Assembly (NCBI GenBank): GCA_903908285.1
Contig: CAIVRH010000038.1
Coordinates: 62,001 to 126,000, forward strand
Reading direction: 5' to 3'
Length of the DNA stretch: 64,000 nt
Origin: an uncultured candidate division Zixibacteria bacterium
GTDB taxonomy: Bacteria > Zixibacteria > MSB-5A5 > SM1-73
Of this stretch, positions 1-8,198 are shown piece after piece; position 1 is the first letter of the stretch, and every line of letters begins with the position of its first letter. The translations under genes were made by a program, and so were the position numbers. The notes under the pieces are model-generated. The model made no database searches and was not told the DNA's origin. It saw nothing but the letters and a program-made list of their open reading frames with translations.

Positions 1-1125
1 GAAAAACGCCTGCTCGATCTCGAAACGGATCAAAATATGTAGATTGTAGGTTACCTCGTCCGCCTCCACCCGGATGAATGAAGGAGTCACTTCATTTATG
101 GCGAAGTAAAAATCGTCAAATTTGATTTTACCTAAAGCTTCGGGGTAGAGCTTTTGCGCTTTGGGGAAAAAGAATTTCCAGAAGGATTTGCTTCGTCCCA
201 CCATATTCTCCCACATGCGGGACTGGGATTCATGGATTCCTAATGATACCGAATCACCTCCGGGGGTACCCCAGCGTTCTGGATCCAAACCCTGTTCGTA
301 AATACCGTGACCGGCTTCATGCAGGATTCCGAAGAATGCCTGGCCGAAATGTTTGGGGTTATAGCGGGTAGTGATGCGCACGTCTCCCGGTCCTATGCCG
401 GTACAAAACGGATGAACCGTCAAATCCAGCCGACCTCTTTCGAAATCGTATCCGATAGCCGAAGCCGCTTCTTTTCCGAAACGCTCCTGGCGATCCACTG
501 GAAACTCCCGGGTAAGGATGGAAGAGTCTGGACGTTTCGGGGATTCGCTGATGGCTTTTACCAAACCCACCAACTCGGATCGGAAATCTGCGAAAACCTT
601 GGCCACCTTTTCAATGGTGGATCCGGTTTCAAAATCGTCCAGCAGGGCATCATAGGGGTCCTTCTCGTAACCCACTATCTCCGCCTGTTGGTGTTTTAAC
701 CGGATTATCTTTTCTAAGTAGGGCAAAAACAATGAGAAATCGGATTTCTGCCGTGCCTCTGCCCATACCCCATGAGCCATGGTGGTCACCCGGGTAAGCT
801 CCTCCACTAAGGATTTGGGAATTTTCACCAGTTTGTCGTAGGCATGCTTGATCTCTCGGATATTTGCGGTTTCAAAACTGTCGGGATCGCTGACCAGTGA
901 ACCTCCTTCCAGTTGTTTTAATAGATCACCGATCTCGGCGGAGGTAAATTTCTCGTGCCTTAAACCTGCCAGATAAGCCAGCTGGTTTCCCCGGTGTTCC
1001 ACCCCCCCTTTGGGGATGTAGGTTTTCTCATCCCAGTCCAGAAGCGCCAGAGTAGAATTCAAAATATAAATCTCTTTGGTCAAGTCAAAAAGTCTCTGGT
1101 AGGCTTTCCTAAGATCTTCTGTCAT
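1..1125 (-). CDS. M32 family metallocarboxypeptidase (carboxypeptidase Taq), C-terminus outside window
   Basis: Zinc carboxypeptidase of the M32 (Taq) family, a cytoplasmic enzyme removing C-terminal residues from peptides. The window holds the N-terminal 375 codons; members run near 500 residues, so about a quarter is missing past base 1. The zinc motif HEAGH is at residues 269-273 inside ILHEAGHGIYEQGL, followed by the family signature SLGIHESQSRMWEN and, near the edge, an E-x-D-E-V-T-Y stretch. The ATG at 1123-1125 is preceded by AAGGAG at good spacing. No signal peptide is visible. It stands 146 bp downstream of the vanZ-like gene on the same strand and is probably a separate housekeeping gene. 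Confidence 0.95.
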   Translation of the reverse strand, partial: MTEDLRKAYQRLFDLTKEIYILNSTLALLDWDEKTYIPKGGVEHRGNQLAYLAGLRHEKFTSAEIGDLLKQLEGGSLVSDPDSFETANIREIKHAYDKLVKIPKSLVEELTRVTTMAHGVWAEARQKSDFSLFLPYLEKIIRLKHQQAEIVGYEKDPYDALLDDFETGSTIEKVAKVFADFRSELVGLVKAISESPKRPDSSILTREFPVDRQERFGKEAASAIGYDFERGRLDLTVHPFCTGIGPGDVRITTRYNPKHFGQAFFGILHEAGHGIYEQGLDPERWGTPGGDSVSLGIHESQSRMWENMVGRSKSFWKFFFPKAQKLYPEALGKIKFDDFYFAINEVTPSFIRVEADEVTYNLHILIRFEIEQAFF

Positions 1126-1271
1126 GATTATTTTCTCCTTACCATTTGAAGTTATTGATTCGAGCCGAATCAAGCTCCTATCGATTTCTTTGTATATATA
1201 ATAAATTTTCCTGTTTTGGCAACGGGAAAATCCACACGGGTTTCCTTCCTTCTCATTTTTGGGGGGATATT

Positions 1272-1661
1272 CTAAGCTCGTCTGATCGCATCCTTTGCCC
1301 TTCTTTTAAGATACCACCATATAGCTGCCTGTACCAATAAAATCCCCAAACCATCAGCCAGGAAATCGTGAACATCGCAGTTTCTTCCCGGAACGAATTT
1401 TTGATGGATCTCATCGGAAAGACCATAGATAACTCCGATGAGGATGGAAAGAACGAAGACGTTCTTTTTAAGAAATTCCTTTCCAGAGTTGAAAAACGCC
1501 AAAAAGAGAAGCATGGAAAAGATGCCGTATTCGATAAAGTGCGTGACTTTGTCTCCCCATTTGAATTCCAAAGGAGGGGGTAATTGTGGTATGGCCGAGG
1601 CGACAAAAATCAACAGGGCATAGAACAGCGCCATATACTTGAAAACAAAAAGCTTTTTCAT
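1272..1661 (-). CDS. VanZ-like family membrane protein
   Basis: Small integral membrane protein of the VanZ-like family, 129 residues with about four hydrophobic segments. The family hallmarks are visible: DKVTHFIEYGIF after the first membrane segment and LSDEIHQKFVPGR followed by D-x-x-D-F-x-A-D-x-x-G near residues 85-105. VanZ itself gives low-level teicoplanin resistance in enterococci, but most chromosomal family members have no known role, and nothing nearby suggests antibiotic resistance. The ATG start is followed at once by a basic KK and a membrane segment. It is an isolated gene between the PTS genes and the M32 peptidase. Confidence 0.85.
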   Translation of the reverse strand: MKKLFVFKYMALFYALLIFVASAIPQLPPPLEFKWGDKVTHFIEYGIFSMLLFLAFFNSGKEFLKKNVFVLSILIGVIYGLSDEIHQKFVPGRNCDVHDFLADGLGILLVQAAIWWYLKRRAKDAIRRA

Positions 1662-1853
1662 CGACGGTTGAATCCTTAGGATTAAGAGCTTTGGCTTACT
1701 TTCATTTGATTACTTTAAATCCCGATTCCGCTGAAGCCGAACCCTCCTGCTATCTGTGATTACTGGAGTATCCAGCTTCAGCTTGATTTCTTTAGACTGC
1801 TTCAAACCCGGTTCAGCTGCAGCCAAACACTCCCGCTTTCTGTGGTAAACGGA

Positions 1854-2597
1854 TTAAAACATCCAAATCATGGCTTTTATGACCAGGAACAAACTTAGGC
1901 TGAGCCAAAGAATATAATTCGGCCTGACATTTTTTCTGAAGGCCATAACCGAGAGCCAGCTGAATCCGACGAAAAGAGGAATTTTTTCCAGCGGTTGCGG
2001 CTCGATTCCGAGGTGCGCAAATTTAAGAACAAAAAGAATCCCCAGTAAAAGCGCACCCATTCGGCTGCACCATTCGGTCATTTTTTGCAGATACCCTCGG
2101 GTCAATTCCGATGATAGTTCTGATCCCAGAGCAAATCCTTTAGCTAATCCTCTCGCTCTCTGGTAGGCTTGATACAGATTGAAAATCAACCAAAAGACCA
2201 ATACTCCCACGGCTCCGATAAAAATACACAGGATCAGACCCAAAATCAGAAGCGCCGGTCTTAAGTTCTGCCAGATCAAACGATCTCCGATGGCTCCAAG
2301 CGGCCCGCGCAGTGACCCCTTGAATCTTATGATTTGCTCCTCCGGGGCTTTATCCTCCTCTAATTTTACTACTGCTCCTACTGCATAATTGATCATATAA
2401 GGATTGGCATTAAAACCCAAAAGATGTCTTTTCAGAAAGCTCTTTTGCTCCTCGACGGAACCAAACAGTCTCCGGGTTAAAGGTTTAATAGTCCAGGCAA
2501 AACCCAGTGCTGCCATCCTTTCGTAATTCCATCCGTTCTGGATGAAGAAACTTCGCAGATATAAGCGGAGAAGATCGAATCTGGAGATTTTTGGCAT
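1854..2597 (-). CDS. PTS mannose/fructose/sorbose family IID component
   Basis: Membrane IID subunit of a mannose-class phosphotransferase system, which with IIC forms the sugar channel. The family pattern is clear: F-x-x-LYLRSFFIQNGWNYERM at the N-terminus, then a P-L-x-R-R-L-F segment, FNANPYM, and a conserved GPLGAIGDRLIWQ loop near residues 105-120; two to three C-terminal membrane segments follow. I chose the ATG at 2595-2597 (protein MPKISRF...) because family members begin just before this motif and it lies 19 bp after the IIC stop; a longer reading frame would overlap IIC by about 70 bp. The PTS IIA and IIB partners are not in the window. Confidence 0.88.
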   Translation of the reverse strand: MPKISRFDLLRLYLRSFFIQNGWNYERMAALGFAWTIKPLTRRLFGSVEEQKSFLKRHLLGFNANPYMINYAVGAVVKLEEDKAPEEQIIRFKGSLRGPLGAIGDRLIWQNLRPALLILGLILCIFIGAVGVLVFWLIFNLYQAYQRARGLAKGFALGSELSSELTRGYLQKMTEWCSRMGALLLGILFVLKFAHLGIEPQPLEKIPLFVGFSWLSVMAFRKNVRPNYILWLSLSLFLVIKAMIWMF

Positions 2598-2616
2598 AAA
2601 GTATCGGAAAAATCTT

Positions 2617-3303
2617 TTAAAGTAAAAACAAGAGAACTCCCAGGGACATACCCAGTAAACACCATAACAGATTTCGCTTTCTACCAAACAGGTAAACCAT
2701 CATTCCCATTCCAACACCCCACAAAGGGAGTTCTAAGTTTTGAAGAAATTGTTCCGGAACAACCCTTAAGACATTCAGCGCGGGTTTTACCAAAATAAAA
2801 ATAAGAAAAATCCCCCCGCCGGTGACCAGCGATCCCCGAAGGAATGAACCACCCAGCGCTGCCAGGAAAATGGAATCGAACCCCCCCAGTTGAACTTTTT
2901 CTGCATAAAGATCAGCCTTGGGTAAAAGCCGGGAATTGAACTGTCTTTGCTTTATCAGAGTCCATCCGGAAAAAAGGCTGAAGAAGAAAACAAAAAACAC
3001 CAGTGTAAAAAGAATCAGATTCGGCTGGTCGGGAAACATCCGGCTTAAGATGACAAAACCGGTGCAACCTACCACCGATCCGATACCCGGCTCAGGAAAA
3101 GATGCCGTACCGATAGGCATAACCCAAAAATATACCAGTTGGAATATAATCCCCGTCTTCAATCCGCTGGAAATGTCGTTGAAAATCAACCCGACTAAAG
3201 AGCCAACGAACAGGGGCTGGGAGAACATGGTTTGAAATGCCTCGGTATTATCCAAAGCCACCAGTCCGCCGATGATGCTTACCAGGATTAATCGTTCCCA
3301 CAT
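2617..3303 (-). CDS. PTS mannose/sorbose family IIC component
   Basis: Polytopic IIC subunit (228 residues, about seven hydrophobic segments) of a mannose-class PTS. Visible family features are the N-terminal membrane helix with a D-N-T-E-A-F segment, QPLFVGSLVGLIF-x-D, a long GLKTGIIFQLVYFWVMPIG region and a loop with PEPGIGSV. It is followed 19 bp later by IID, so the two are co-transcribed and co-translated. No sugar-specific IIA or IIB, and no HPr or EI, are present here. A strong terminator at 3343-3374 separates it from the upstream small gene, so its own promoter must lie in 3304-3342 or the gene depends on read-through. Confidence 0.85.
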   Translation of the reverse strand: MWERLILVSIIGGLVALDNTEAFQTMFSQPLFVGSLVGLIFNDISSGLKTGIIFQLVYFWVMPIGTASFPEPGIGSVVGCTGFVILSRMFPDQPNLILFTLVFFVFFFSLFSGWTLIKQRQFNSRLLPKADLYAEKVQLGGFDSIFLAALGGSFLRGSLVTGGGIFLIFILVKPALNVLRVVPEQFLQNLELPLWGVGMGMMVYLFGRKRNLLWCLLGMSLGVLLFLL

Positions 3304-3342
3304 ATCGGAATCAAGAATAAGGATTTTTCACCGGATGTCAAT

Positions 3343-3374
3343 AAAAAACCCCCCGCTTAAGGGCGGGGGGTTTT
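3343..3374 (-). terminator. rho-independent terminator
   Basis: An eight-base-pair GC stem, CCCCCCGC at 3349-3356 pairing with GCGGGGGG at 3363-3370, extended by A/T pairs. Read on the minus strand it ends in TTTTTTATT. It follows the stop of the small Lys/Ala-rich gene by 24 bp and should end that transcript. The A-rich 5' side also makes it a possible terminator in the other direction. Confidence 0.88.
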
Positions 3375-3397
3375 AACTAAGACAGCACAGTTGAGTG

Positions 3398-3460
3398 CTA
3401 TTTCTTTTTCTTAGAAGCTTTCTTCTTGGTAGCTTTCTTTGCTGGTTTCTTCGCTGGCAC
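3398..3460 (-). CDS. 20-residue lysine/alanine-rich basic peptide
   Basis: A 21-codon frame starting with GTG and ending in TAG, encoding MPAKKPAKKATKKKASKKKK if the GTG is read as Met. The start is set by a near-perfect Shine-Dalgarno, AAAAGGAGGTGA, six bases upstream. The coding part is 12 lysines with Ala, Pro, Ser and Thr, resembling the tail repeats of histone-H1-like bacterial proteins and the short 'AKK' proteins annotated in several phyla. The strong ribosome site, the short frame and a terminator directly behind argue for a real monocistronic gene. Nucleic-acid binding is an inference from charge alone. Confidence 0.7.
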   Translation of the reverse strand: MPAKKPAKKATKKKASKKKK

Positions 3461-3516
3461 TCTATTCACCTCCTTTTAGTAGCTTAGGGGGTTAGTTTTT
3501 GAGGTTTGCTCTACTT

Positions 3517-3879
3517 CTACCTCATTACGTTTTTAACTTCCAAAGTTTCCTTTCCGAAATCCAATATCATGCCCAGCGCCAGTTTGGTGGCTTTCAAAAA
3601 ACTTCTCATCTTGGATTCATCCGCATCATTTATCGGTTCGTTGGCTTTGACCATGACGATGATCTTGTTGTTCACTACAAACTCCAGGTTATATTCTCCC
3701 GCCACGCTTCCTTTATATGATAATTTTATGTTCTTCTTCCTTTCGTAATCCACCTTTCTTAAATCCATTTCCACTGCTAAAGCCTGGCTATAGGCAGTCT
3801 CCTGAAAACCCAATCCCATGTTTTTGTGGACTTCTAAAGCTGCCTCGAGAATTTGGTCCTGCAACTCCTTCAAGGTCAT
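3517..3879 (-). CDS. GxxExxY family protein
   Basis: A 120-residue protein of the GxxExxY family. The name-giving motif is seen as G-F-Q-E-T-A-Y at residues 24-30, preceded by the usual ALEVHKNMGLG segment and followed by VDYERKKNIKLSYKG and a strand-rich EFVVNNKIIVMVKA core. The C-terminal half keeps the family's L-G-M-I-L-x-F segment (ALGMILDFG). Members are small, abundant in environmental genomes and of unknown function; a PD-(D/E)XK-like fold has been suggested. There is no partner gene close by; upstream lies a 700-bp AT-rich spacer with palindromes. Confidence 0.82.
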   Translation of the reverse strand: MTLKELQDQILEAALEVHKNMGLGFQETAYSQALAVEMDLRKVDYERKKNIKLSYKGSVAGEYNLEFVVNNKIIVMVKANEPINDADESKMRSFLKATKLALGMILDFGKETLEVKNVMR

Positions 3880-4072
3880 TTTCCTTTGTTGCCTCTTCTA
3901 TAGAAGAATCGTTTGTCATAACTTTGTTACATGTTTATACTCTTACTGCCAAAACTAATATAGCAAATATTATGCCAACAGTAACAATTTACATCAGCAG
4001 ACGACAATCCCTTTATTATCAAGCTGTTTACCTCAATCCATGAAAATCGAAAGAAAATCTACTGAATAATAT

Positions 4073-4088
4073 GTAACGTATATGTTAC
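4073..4088. repeat. GTAAC-N6-GTTAC palindrome, copy 1
   Basis: A 16-bp inverted repeat, GTAACGTATATGTTAC. An identical half-site arrangement occurs exactly 70 bp further on. The form is that of a dimeric regulator site, but no adjacent regulator or promoter proves it. Confidence 0.5.
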
Positions 4089-4142
4089 TATAATTAACTC
4101 TATTATTGAACGCATGTTGTAACTTCAATAAAATCAGTGCAT

Positions 4143-4158
4143 GTAACATGTATGTTAC
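4143..4158. repeat. GTAAC-N6-GTTAC palindrome, copy 2
   Basis: GTAACATGTATGTTAC, sharing both half-sites with the copy at 4073-4088. Single half-sites occur at about 3924, 4115, 4172 and 4435, so the motif is concentrated in this spacer. Confidence 0.5.
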
Positions 4159-4218
4159 TAATGTCTAAAATTGTTACAGACTTAAAAATATCAGGTTTAT
4201 CGTCCTTATTGGAAATAG

Positions 4219-4320
4219 ATGAACGACTCCGCCGCAAGCAGCGGAGTATCGGAAGGAATTTGAACCGTAAACGCCGCAAGCGGCGGGGAATTGACCCGTC
4301 CCGCCAAAGGCGGGATTAAA
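4219..4320 (+). repeat. 102-bp palindrome-rich intergenic element, forward copy
   Basis: This copy is identical over all 102 bp to the reverse complement of 5232-5333. It contains three hairpins: ACTCCGC/GCGGAGT, CGCCGC/GCGGCG and CCCGCC/GGCGGG. The two copies point toward each other around the kinase-like gene at 4591-5208. It has no coding capacity and looks like a REP/MITE-type non-autonomous element. Confidence 0.9.
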
Positions 4321-4590
4321 AGGGGAAAAAGTTCCAGACAATGAGAATGGAAGTGCTCTGTAAATGGGATTTGTAGTTTTAGATAAGGCTTGATACTGGA
4401 GAGTTGCATCCGCAGGAATGAATGCATTAAGTCACATGTTACCTCTAAGTGGCAGGAGAAATCTCTTCCCTCAAAAAGCGAAGTTTTATCCACCCACCTT
4501 TAAAAAACTTCAAAGAAGAGAGAATGATTATCACCCCATTCCAGCAGGAAAAAGCCAAGAAGTATGTCGATCGGACCAGATGTCGGAAGG

Positions 4591-5208
4591 TCAGATTCGA
4601 ACTAAAACGTGCATAACCAGTCCGCTGATTAAGGGAACAGAGAAATTATCGTTTATGGGAAGGGGGGCAGCTTCGACTAACGTAGCCACCAGGGCTCCGA
4701 TGATCCCCACCCACAAAGGAAGATGAGGCACTGCCAACGCCGCCAACAGGCAAAACAAAAGGCAGGACAAACTTCCTTCCAAGGATTTTCTGTTATTCCA
4801 GTTGACCTGGCTGTTACCCACATTCCACCTGATCTTGGTCTTTCCGAACTTTCTGCCGATCAAAGCTGCGGCGATATCACCCAAGATGATGAAGGAGATT
4901 GCCGCCACCGCCACGCTCTGGCTGAAAAGAAGAATGGTAAAAACTGAAGCGGAGAGAATGTAGCTGGCACCGGCAAAATCCATGCTCTCGTGCTCTCTCA
5001 AGATCGGACCCAATAACCGATTTAAAAAACCATGCAGGGGGAGTTTTTTCAACCGGATGATATCTATGGCAATTGCCCCCAATGCTATCGGGCTCAGGAT
5101 TAAAACCGAAAGAAGCCGGTTGTGCAGAAGATAATGTCCGATGGGAATGCTCAAAGCCACCAAGTGGATGGCTTTTCTCTTAAACTCGTTATAAAATGAA
5201 ATTTCCAA
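4591..5208 (-). CDS. Diacylglycerol/polyprenol (dolichol) kinase family protein
   Basis: A 205-residue polytopic membrane protein (six or seven hydrophobic segments) of the CTP-dependent lipid kinase family that includes dolichol kinase, phytol kinase and yeast Dgk1. Visible signatures are FKRKAIHLVALSIP at the N-terminus, LGDIAAALIGRKFGK in the middle, then KSLEGSLS, and E-x-A-P-L-P-I-N-D-N-F-x-V-P near residues 180-192. The likely reaction is CTP-dependent phosphorylation of a lipid alcohol (undecaprenol, diacylglycerol or phytol-like), but the substrate cannot be read from sequence. The gene is bracketed by the perfect 102-bp inverted repeats, with 24 bp between start and the right copy. 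Confidence 0.82.
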   Translation of the reverse strand: MEISFYNEFKRKAIHLVALSIPIGHYLLHNRLLSVLILSPIALGAIAIDIIRLKKLPLHGFLNRLLGPILREHESMDFAGASYILSASVFTILLFSQSVAVAAISFIILGDIAAALIGRKFGKTKIRWNVGNSQVNWNNRKSLEGSLSCLLFCLLAALAVPHLPLWVGIIGALVATLVEAAPLPINDNFSVPLISGLVMHVLVRI

Positions 5209-5231
5209 GTTAAAAGATTTCTTCCTTTAAG

Positions 5232-5333
5232 TTTAATCCCGCCTTTGGCGGGACGGGTCAATTCCCCGCCGCTTGCGGCGTTTACGGTTCAAATTCCTTC
5301 CGATACTCCGCTGCTTGCGGCGGAGTCGTTCAT
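5232..5333 (-). repeat. 102-bp palindrome-rich intergenic element, inverted copy
   Basis: The reverse-complement partner of 4219-4320 with no mismatch across 102 bp. It occupies almost the whole gap between the parvulin stop and the kinase start. Such identity between two non-coding copies points to recent duplication, gene conversion, or strong selection. Confidence 0.9.
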
Positions 5334-5367
5334 TTTCAGGACCCGGATTACCGGTTAAGATCGGATT

Positions 5368-7116
5368 CTACCCCTCTGGTTTGGGGAGTATCAGCATCTG
5401 TAATAACTTCTGGTTTATCCACACCTTCGATTGTTCGAAAAGATTTCTCTCCCATTCCTCTATATGCTTTCTCCCATTTTCCAGAATAATGGCTCTCCGG
5501 ATTTGTGGGATTAAATCCCCCATGGTGGTTTCCTGGTCCTTTTTCTCCATCAGCTTGATTAAGTGAAAACCCCATTTGGTTTTCACCGGACTGCTCACCT
5601 CACCCACTTTCAGTTTTGAGGCTGCCTGGTAAAACGCATCCGGCATCTCTCCCTGATTGATAAAACCTAAATCATAAGCCACATCTTTGATCTCAGACTC
5701 CCCCGGAAAATTACTTTTTGCCAGTTCCGCGAAATCCGCTCCGTTTTGTATCTGCTTTAAGATCTCCACAGCTTTAAGCGAATCATCAAACACCATATGA
5801 TAAACGTGAATCGGCAATCCCAAAGGCGGGAAATCGATTTTGTGGGCTTGGTAGTATGCCTTTATCTCTTCGGGGGTCGGAGGGGGGGAATCGTCGTTTA
5901 CCCTCTCTGCTATCACCCTTCTGTTGGCGTCCTCTAAGGTAAAAACCCGTTTATCGGCTTCATATTCCACCAGATCCGCAAAACCTTTTTCCCTTGCTTC
6001 CTTTTCCAAAATTACCGGCAAAACCATATAGTTGATCAAAAGATACTTTTTGTCTTCCACCGTCAAGCTGTCCCGGCCGATTTCACCCCTAAATCCCGGC
6101 AGGGCATCTTCATATAGGCCCAATCTGATGGTGTCGTTGTCACCGAAAGTCAATACCCATGTGTTGTTTCTGTCGAATGATGATAACTCGGGTGAATTTA
6201 TGATCTCCTCATTATAAACCAGTCCGGCGACATTAACCAGCGAATCGACATAACCTTGGGTTGCCAGCTGCACCTTTTCGTTTTTCAAAAATCCTCTTAT
6301 TCCTTCAACCAGGGAGGAATCCAATTCCTGATAACTCTTTTCTTCTCTATCCAAAAGTTGAATCAGATGGTACCCTCGGAAATCCTTGACCGGCTTGGAG
6401 ATTGATTTTATCTCCTTCAAGGAGAAAGCCACCGAATCGAATTCCGGAGAAAACTGGCCTTTTTGAATATATCCTAAATTGGCCGAGGCATCCGGAACTC
6501 CTGCCTGGGAATACTGTCGGCACAAGTCGGCAAAGTCCTCTCCGGCTATCGCTTTTTTGCGAAGTTCTTTGATTTTCTTCTTGGCTTCTTTATCCGCAGC
6601 TTTCAATCGTTTCGGGTAATCCTTTTGGGTGGAATCGGCCGATACTCTGATCAGAAGATCCCGCACCTGAACCTTTTCCGGGATCGTAAAATCTGTCTCT
6701 TTATTCCTCTGGTAATGCTCTTTGACTTCCTGATCGGTCACCACGGTTTTATCCACGATGAGGTTTTGGTACAAGTAGTTCAAAAGAAAATCCCGCATGT
6801 GCATATCCCGGCGTATGACAAAAACAGAATCGGAATCAAGATTAAGCAATTGCGCCCTTTGCTGAATCAAAATCTTCCGAAGCAGTTCGTGAAGAATCTC
6901 ATCCTTGGTTTTCTCTTTTGGTGTAACCTTGAGCTTCCCGGTCCCTTTCTCTTTTATGAAATCGAAGAATCTTCCCACCGTAACCGGCTCCCCGTTGACT
7001 TTAGCCAAAACCTCATCCCTCAAAATCTCTCTTGACGGCGGAGCACTCCGGCCCAGATCAGCTTCTGCCATAATCATCCAAACCGATATAATTATCAACC
7101 ATCTCAACCTTTTCAT
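5368..7116 (-). CDS. Periplasmic peptidyl-prolyl isomerase with two parvulin domains (SurA/PpiD-like)
   Basis: A 582-residue exported folding catalyst. It has a signal peptide (MKRLRWLIIISVWMIMAEA), a SurA_N-like segment (EVLAKVNGEPVTVGRF), then a first parvulin domain around residues 145-260 (PEKVQVRDLLIRVS...GYHLIQLLDREE) and a second near 430-530 (HVYHMVF...WGFHLIKLMEKKD). Both domains keep the L-G-x-I/F-x-x-G and GxHLI signatures of PpiC-type isomerases. The likely role is chaperoning outer-membrane proteins through the periplasm. Next on the same strand are the lipid kinase-like gene (downstream) and the PorV-like barrel (110 bp upstream), which fits an envelope cluster. Confidence 0.9.
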   Translation of the reverse strand: MKRLRWLIIISVWMIMAEADLGRSAPPSREILRDEVLAKVNGEPVTVGRFFDFIKEKGTGKLKVTPKEKTKDEILHELLRKILIQQRAQLLNLDSDSVFVIRRDMHMRDFLLNYLYQNLIVDKTVVTDQEVKEHYQRNKETDFTIPEKVQVRDLLIRVSADSTQKDYPKRLKAADKEAKKKIKELRKKAIAGEDFADLCRQYSQAGVPDASANLGYIQKGQFSPEFDSVAFSLKEIKSISKPVKDFRGYHLIQLLDREEKSYQELDSSLVEGIRGFLKNEKVQLATQGYVDSLVNVAGLVYNEEIINSPELSSFDRNNTWVLTFGDNDTIRLGLYEDALPGFRGEIGRDSLTVEDKKYLLINYMVLPVILEKEAREKGFADLVEYEADKRVFTLEDANRRVIAERVNDDSPPPTPEEIKAYYQAHKIDFPPLGLPIHVYHMVFDDSLKAVEILKQIQNGADFAELAKSNFPGESEIKDVAYDLGFINQGEMPDAFYQAASKLKVGEVSSPVKTKWGFHLIKLMEKKDQETTMGDLIPQIRRAIILENGRKHIEEWERNLFEQSKVWINQKLLQMLILPKPEG

Positions 7117-7226
7117 CTCATTGTATCCTTAATGTTTGAATTTTATATGTCGCATCGGAAACGTTGGTCCTTAACCCTTACGCGTTTTATTCTGCTCCCT
7201 TTGGCCTTTCCCGTTTAAACGGATCA

Positions 7227-8198
7227 TCAAAGCTTCCACCGAAGTGAAACCCGGTAAGTGTTATCCAATTCCGGATGTGAAAGAAAAGCCACATCTAAAC
7301 CAAACTGCTTGATCCATAATCCCGCCCCCGCGGTGAAATTCCCTTGATCGAAACCTAATCTCCCTGCCAGTATTTTCTGATAAGACACCTCCAGTCCGTA
7401 ATGCATATCCGCGGAGAGATCCCCTATCCAAAACTGAGCCACCGATTTTCTTCCTTCATACCGCACATCCGCATCCCCTGCCAGGATCAAATGGAAATTC
7501 CCGATCGGATGGTGCAAAGCCAGACCGATTTTGGTGGTGGGATTGATGGTTTCGGTGGTGCCGTTGTCATAAAAAAGATAGCTGGAAGTCAGGTCCATCA
7601 GATTAGCTCCGACTGAGAGAAAAGAAAATGGCTGCGCCAGGAAAGAAAGATCAGCACCCACCCCAAAAGCTGTGGTGGTCACCACATCCCGATAGATGAT
7701 TTTAAAATTCACCCCCCCCAAAAAATGTGAATGTATCCGGTGCGAATATGAAAAGGAAAAGGCATAATCGGCATGACTTTCTTCCCGCAACAAAACCACC
7801 CGGTTGGTATCGCTTATATCCAGTCCCTTTTTCTCCAGATCGGTGATCTTCACCCCACCCCCTCCCAGGCGCTGAAGGCTAAAACTCATGGCCGAGGATG
7901 GTAATTCCTCCCTCAAGGGAAAGGCAAAAGCAAGAAAATCCTGATTTAGAAGTGAACCGAAGGTTTCCGCATGCATGAAGGAGAGTTCTTTCCGATTCAG
8001 CAAAACCAAGCCGGATGGATTCCAGTAACAGGCGGTGGCATCATCCGCAATCCCCACAAAGGCTCCCCCCATACCTAAAGCCCTGGCTCCCACACCCAAG
8101 CTTAAAAACTCTCCTGCGTATTTGGTTCCAAAAGCTGAAACGGAGAACAGAAACAAAAATCCCAATATAAAAACCGATTTTCTTATCATAAGTTGCAA
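7227..8198 (-). CDS. PorV/PorQ family outer-membrane protein
   Basis: A 323-residue beta-barrel protein of the PorV/PorQ (UPF0164) family. After a signal peptide (IRKSVFILGFLFLFSVSAFG) comes the family's N-terminal hallmark: FLSLGVGARALGMGGAFVG, then DDATACYWNPSGL, near residues 30-65. The rest alternates short amphipathic strands and ends in R-V-S-L-R-W-K-L, typical of an outer-membrane barrel terminus. In Bacteroidetes PorV shuttles T9SS cargo; in other FCB lineages PorV-like proteins occur without a proven secretion role. A second Met at residue 4 could be the start. It lies upstream of the parvulin gene on the same strand. Confidence 0.88.
   Translation of the reverse strand: MQLMIRKSVFILGFLFLFSVSAFGTKYAGEFLSLGVGARALGMGGAFVGIADDATACYWNPSGLVLLNRKELSFMHAETFGSLLNQDFLAFAFPLREELPSSAMSFSLQRLGGGGVKITDLEKKGLDISDTNRVVLLREESHADYAFSFSYSHRIHSHFLGGVNFKIIYRDVVTTTAFGVGADLSFLAQPFSFLSVGANLMDLTSSYLFYDNGTTETINPTTKIGLALHHPIGNFHLILAGDADVRYEGRKSVAQFWIGDLSADMHYGLEVSYQKILAGRLGFDQGNFTAGAGLWIKQFGLDVAFLSHPELDNTYRVSLRWKL

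Larger units (their letters stand above)
3880..4590. other. 711-bp gene-free spacer with palindromes and one repeat copy
   Basis: No convincing gene is seen here. The left part (3890-4190) is AT-rich and carries repeated GTAAC/GTTAC half-sites, two of them arranged as 16-bp palindromes. The right part holds one copy of the 102-bp repeat at 4219-4320. Short open frames that cross the repeat are made of its hairpins and have no ribosome sites. Confidence 0.6.

Noticed and set aside
4137-4319. Frame across the 102-bp repeat
   Set aside because: It translates hairpin repeats into Arg-rich sequence; the inverted copy gives a similar artefact.
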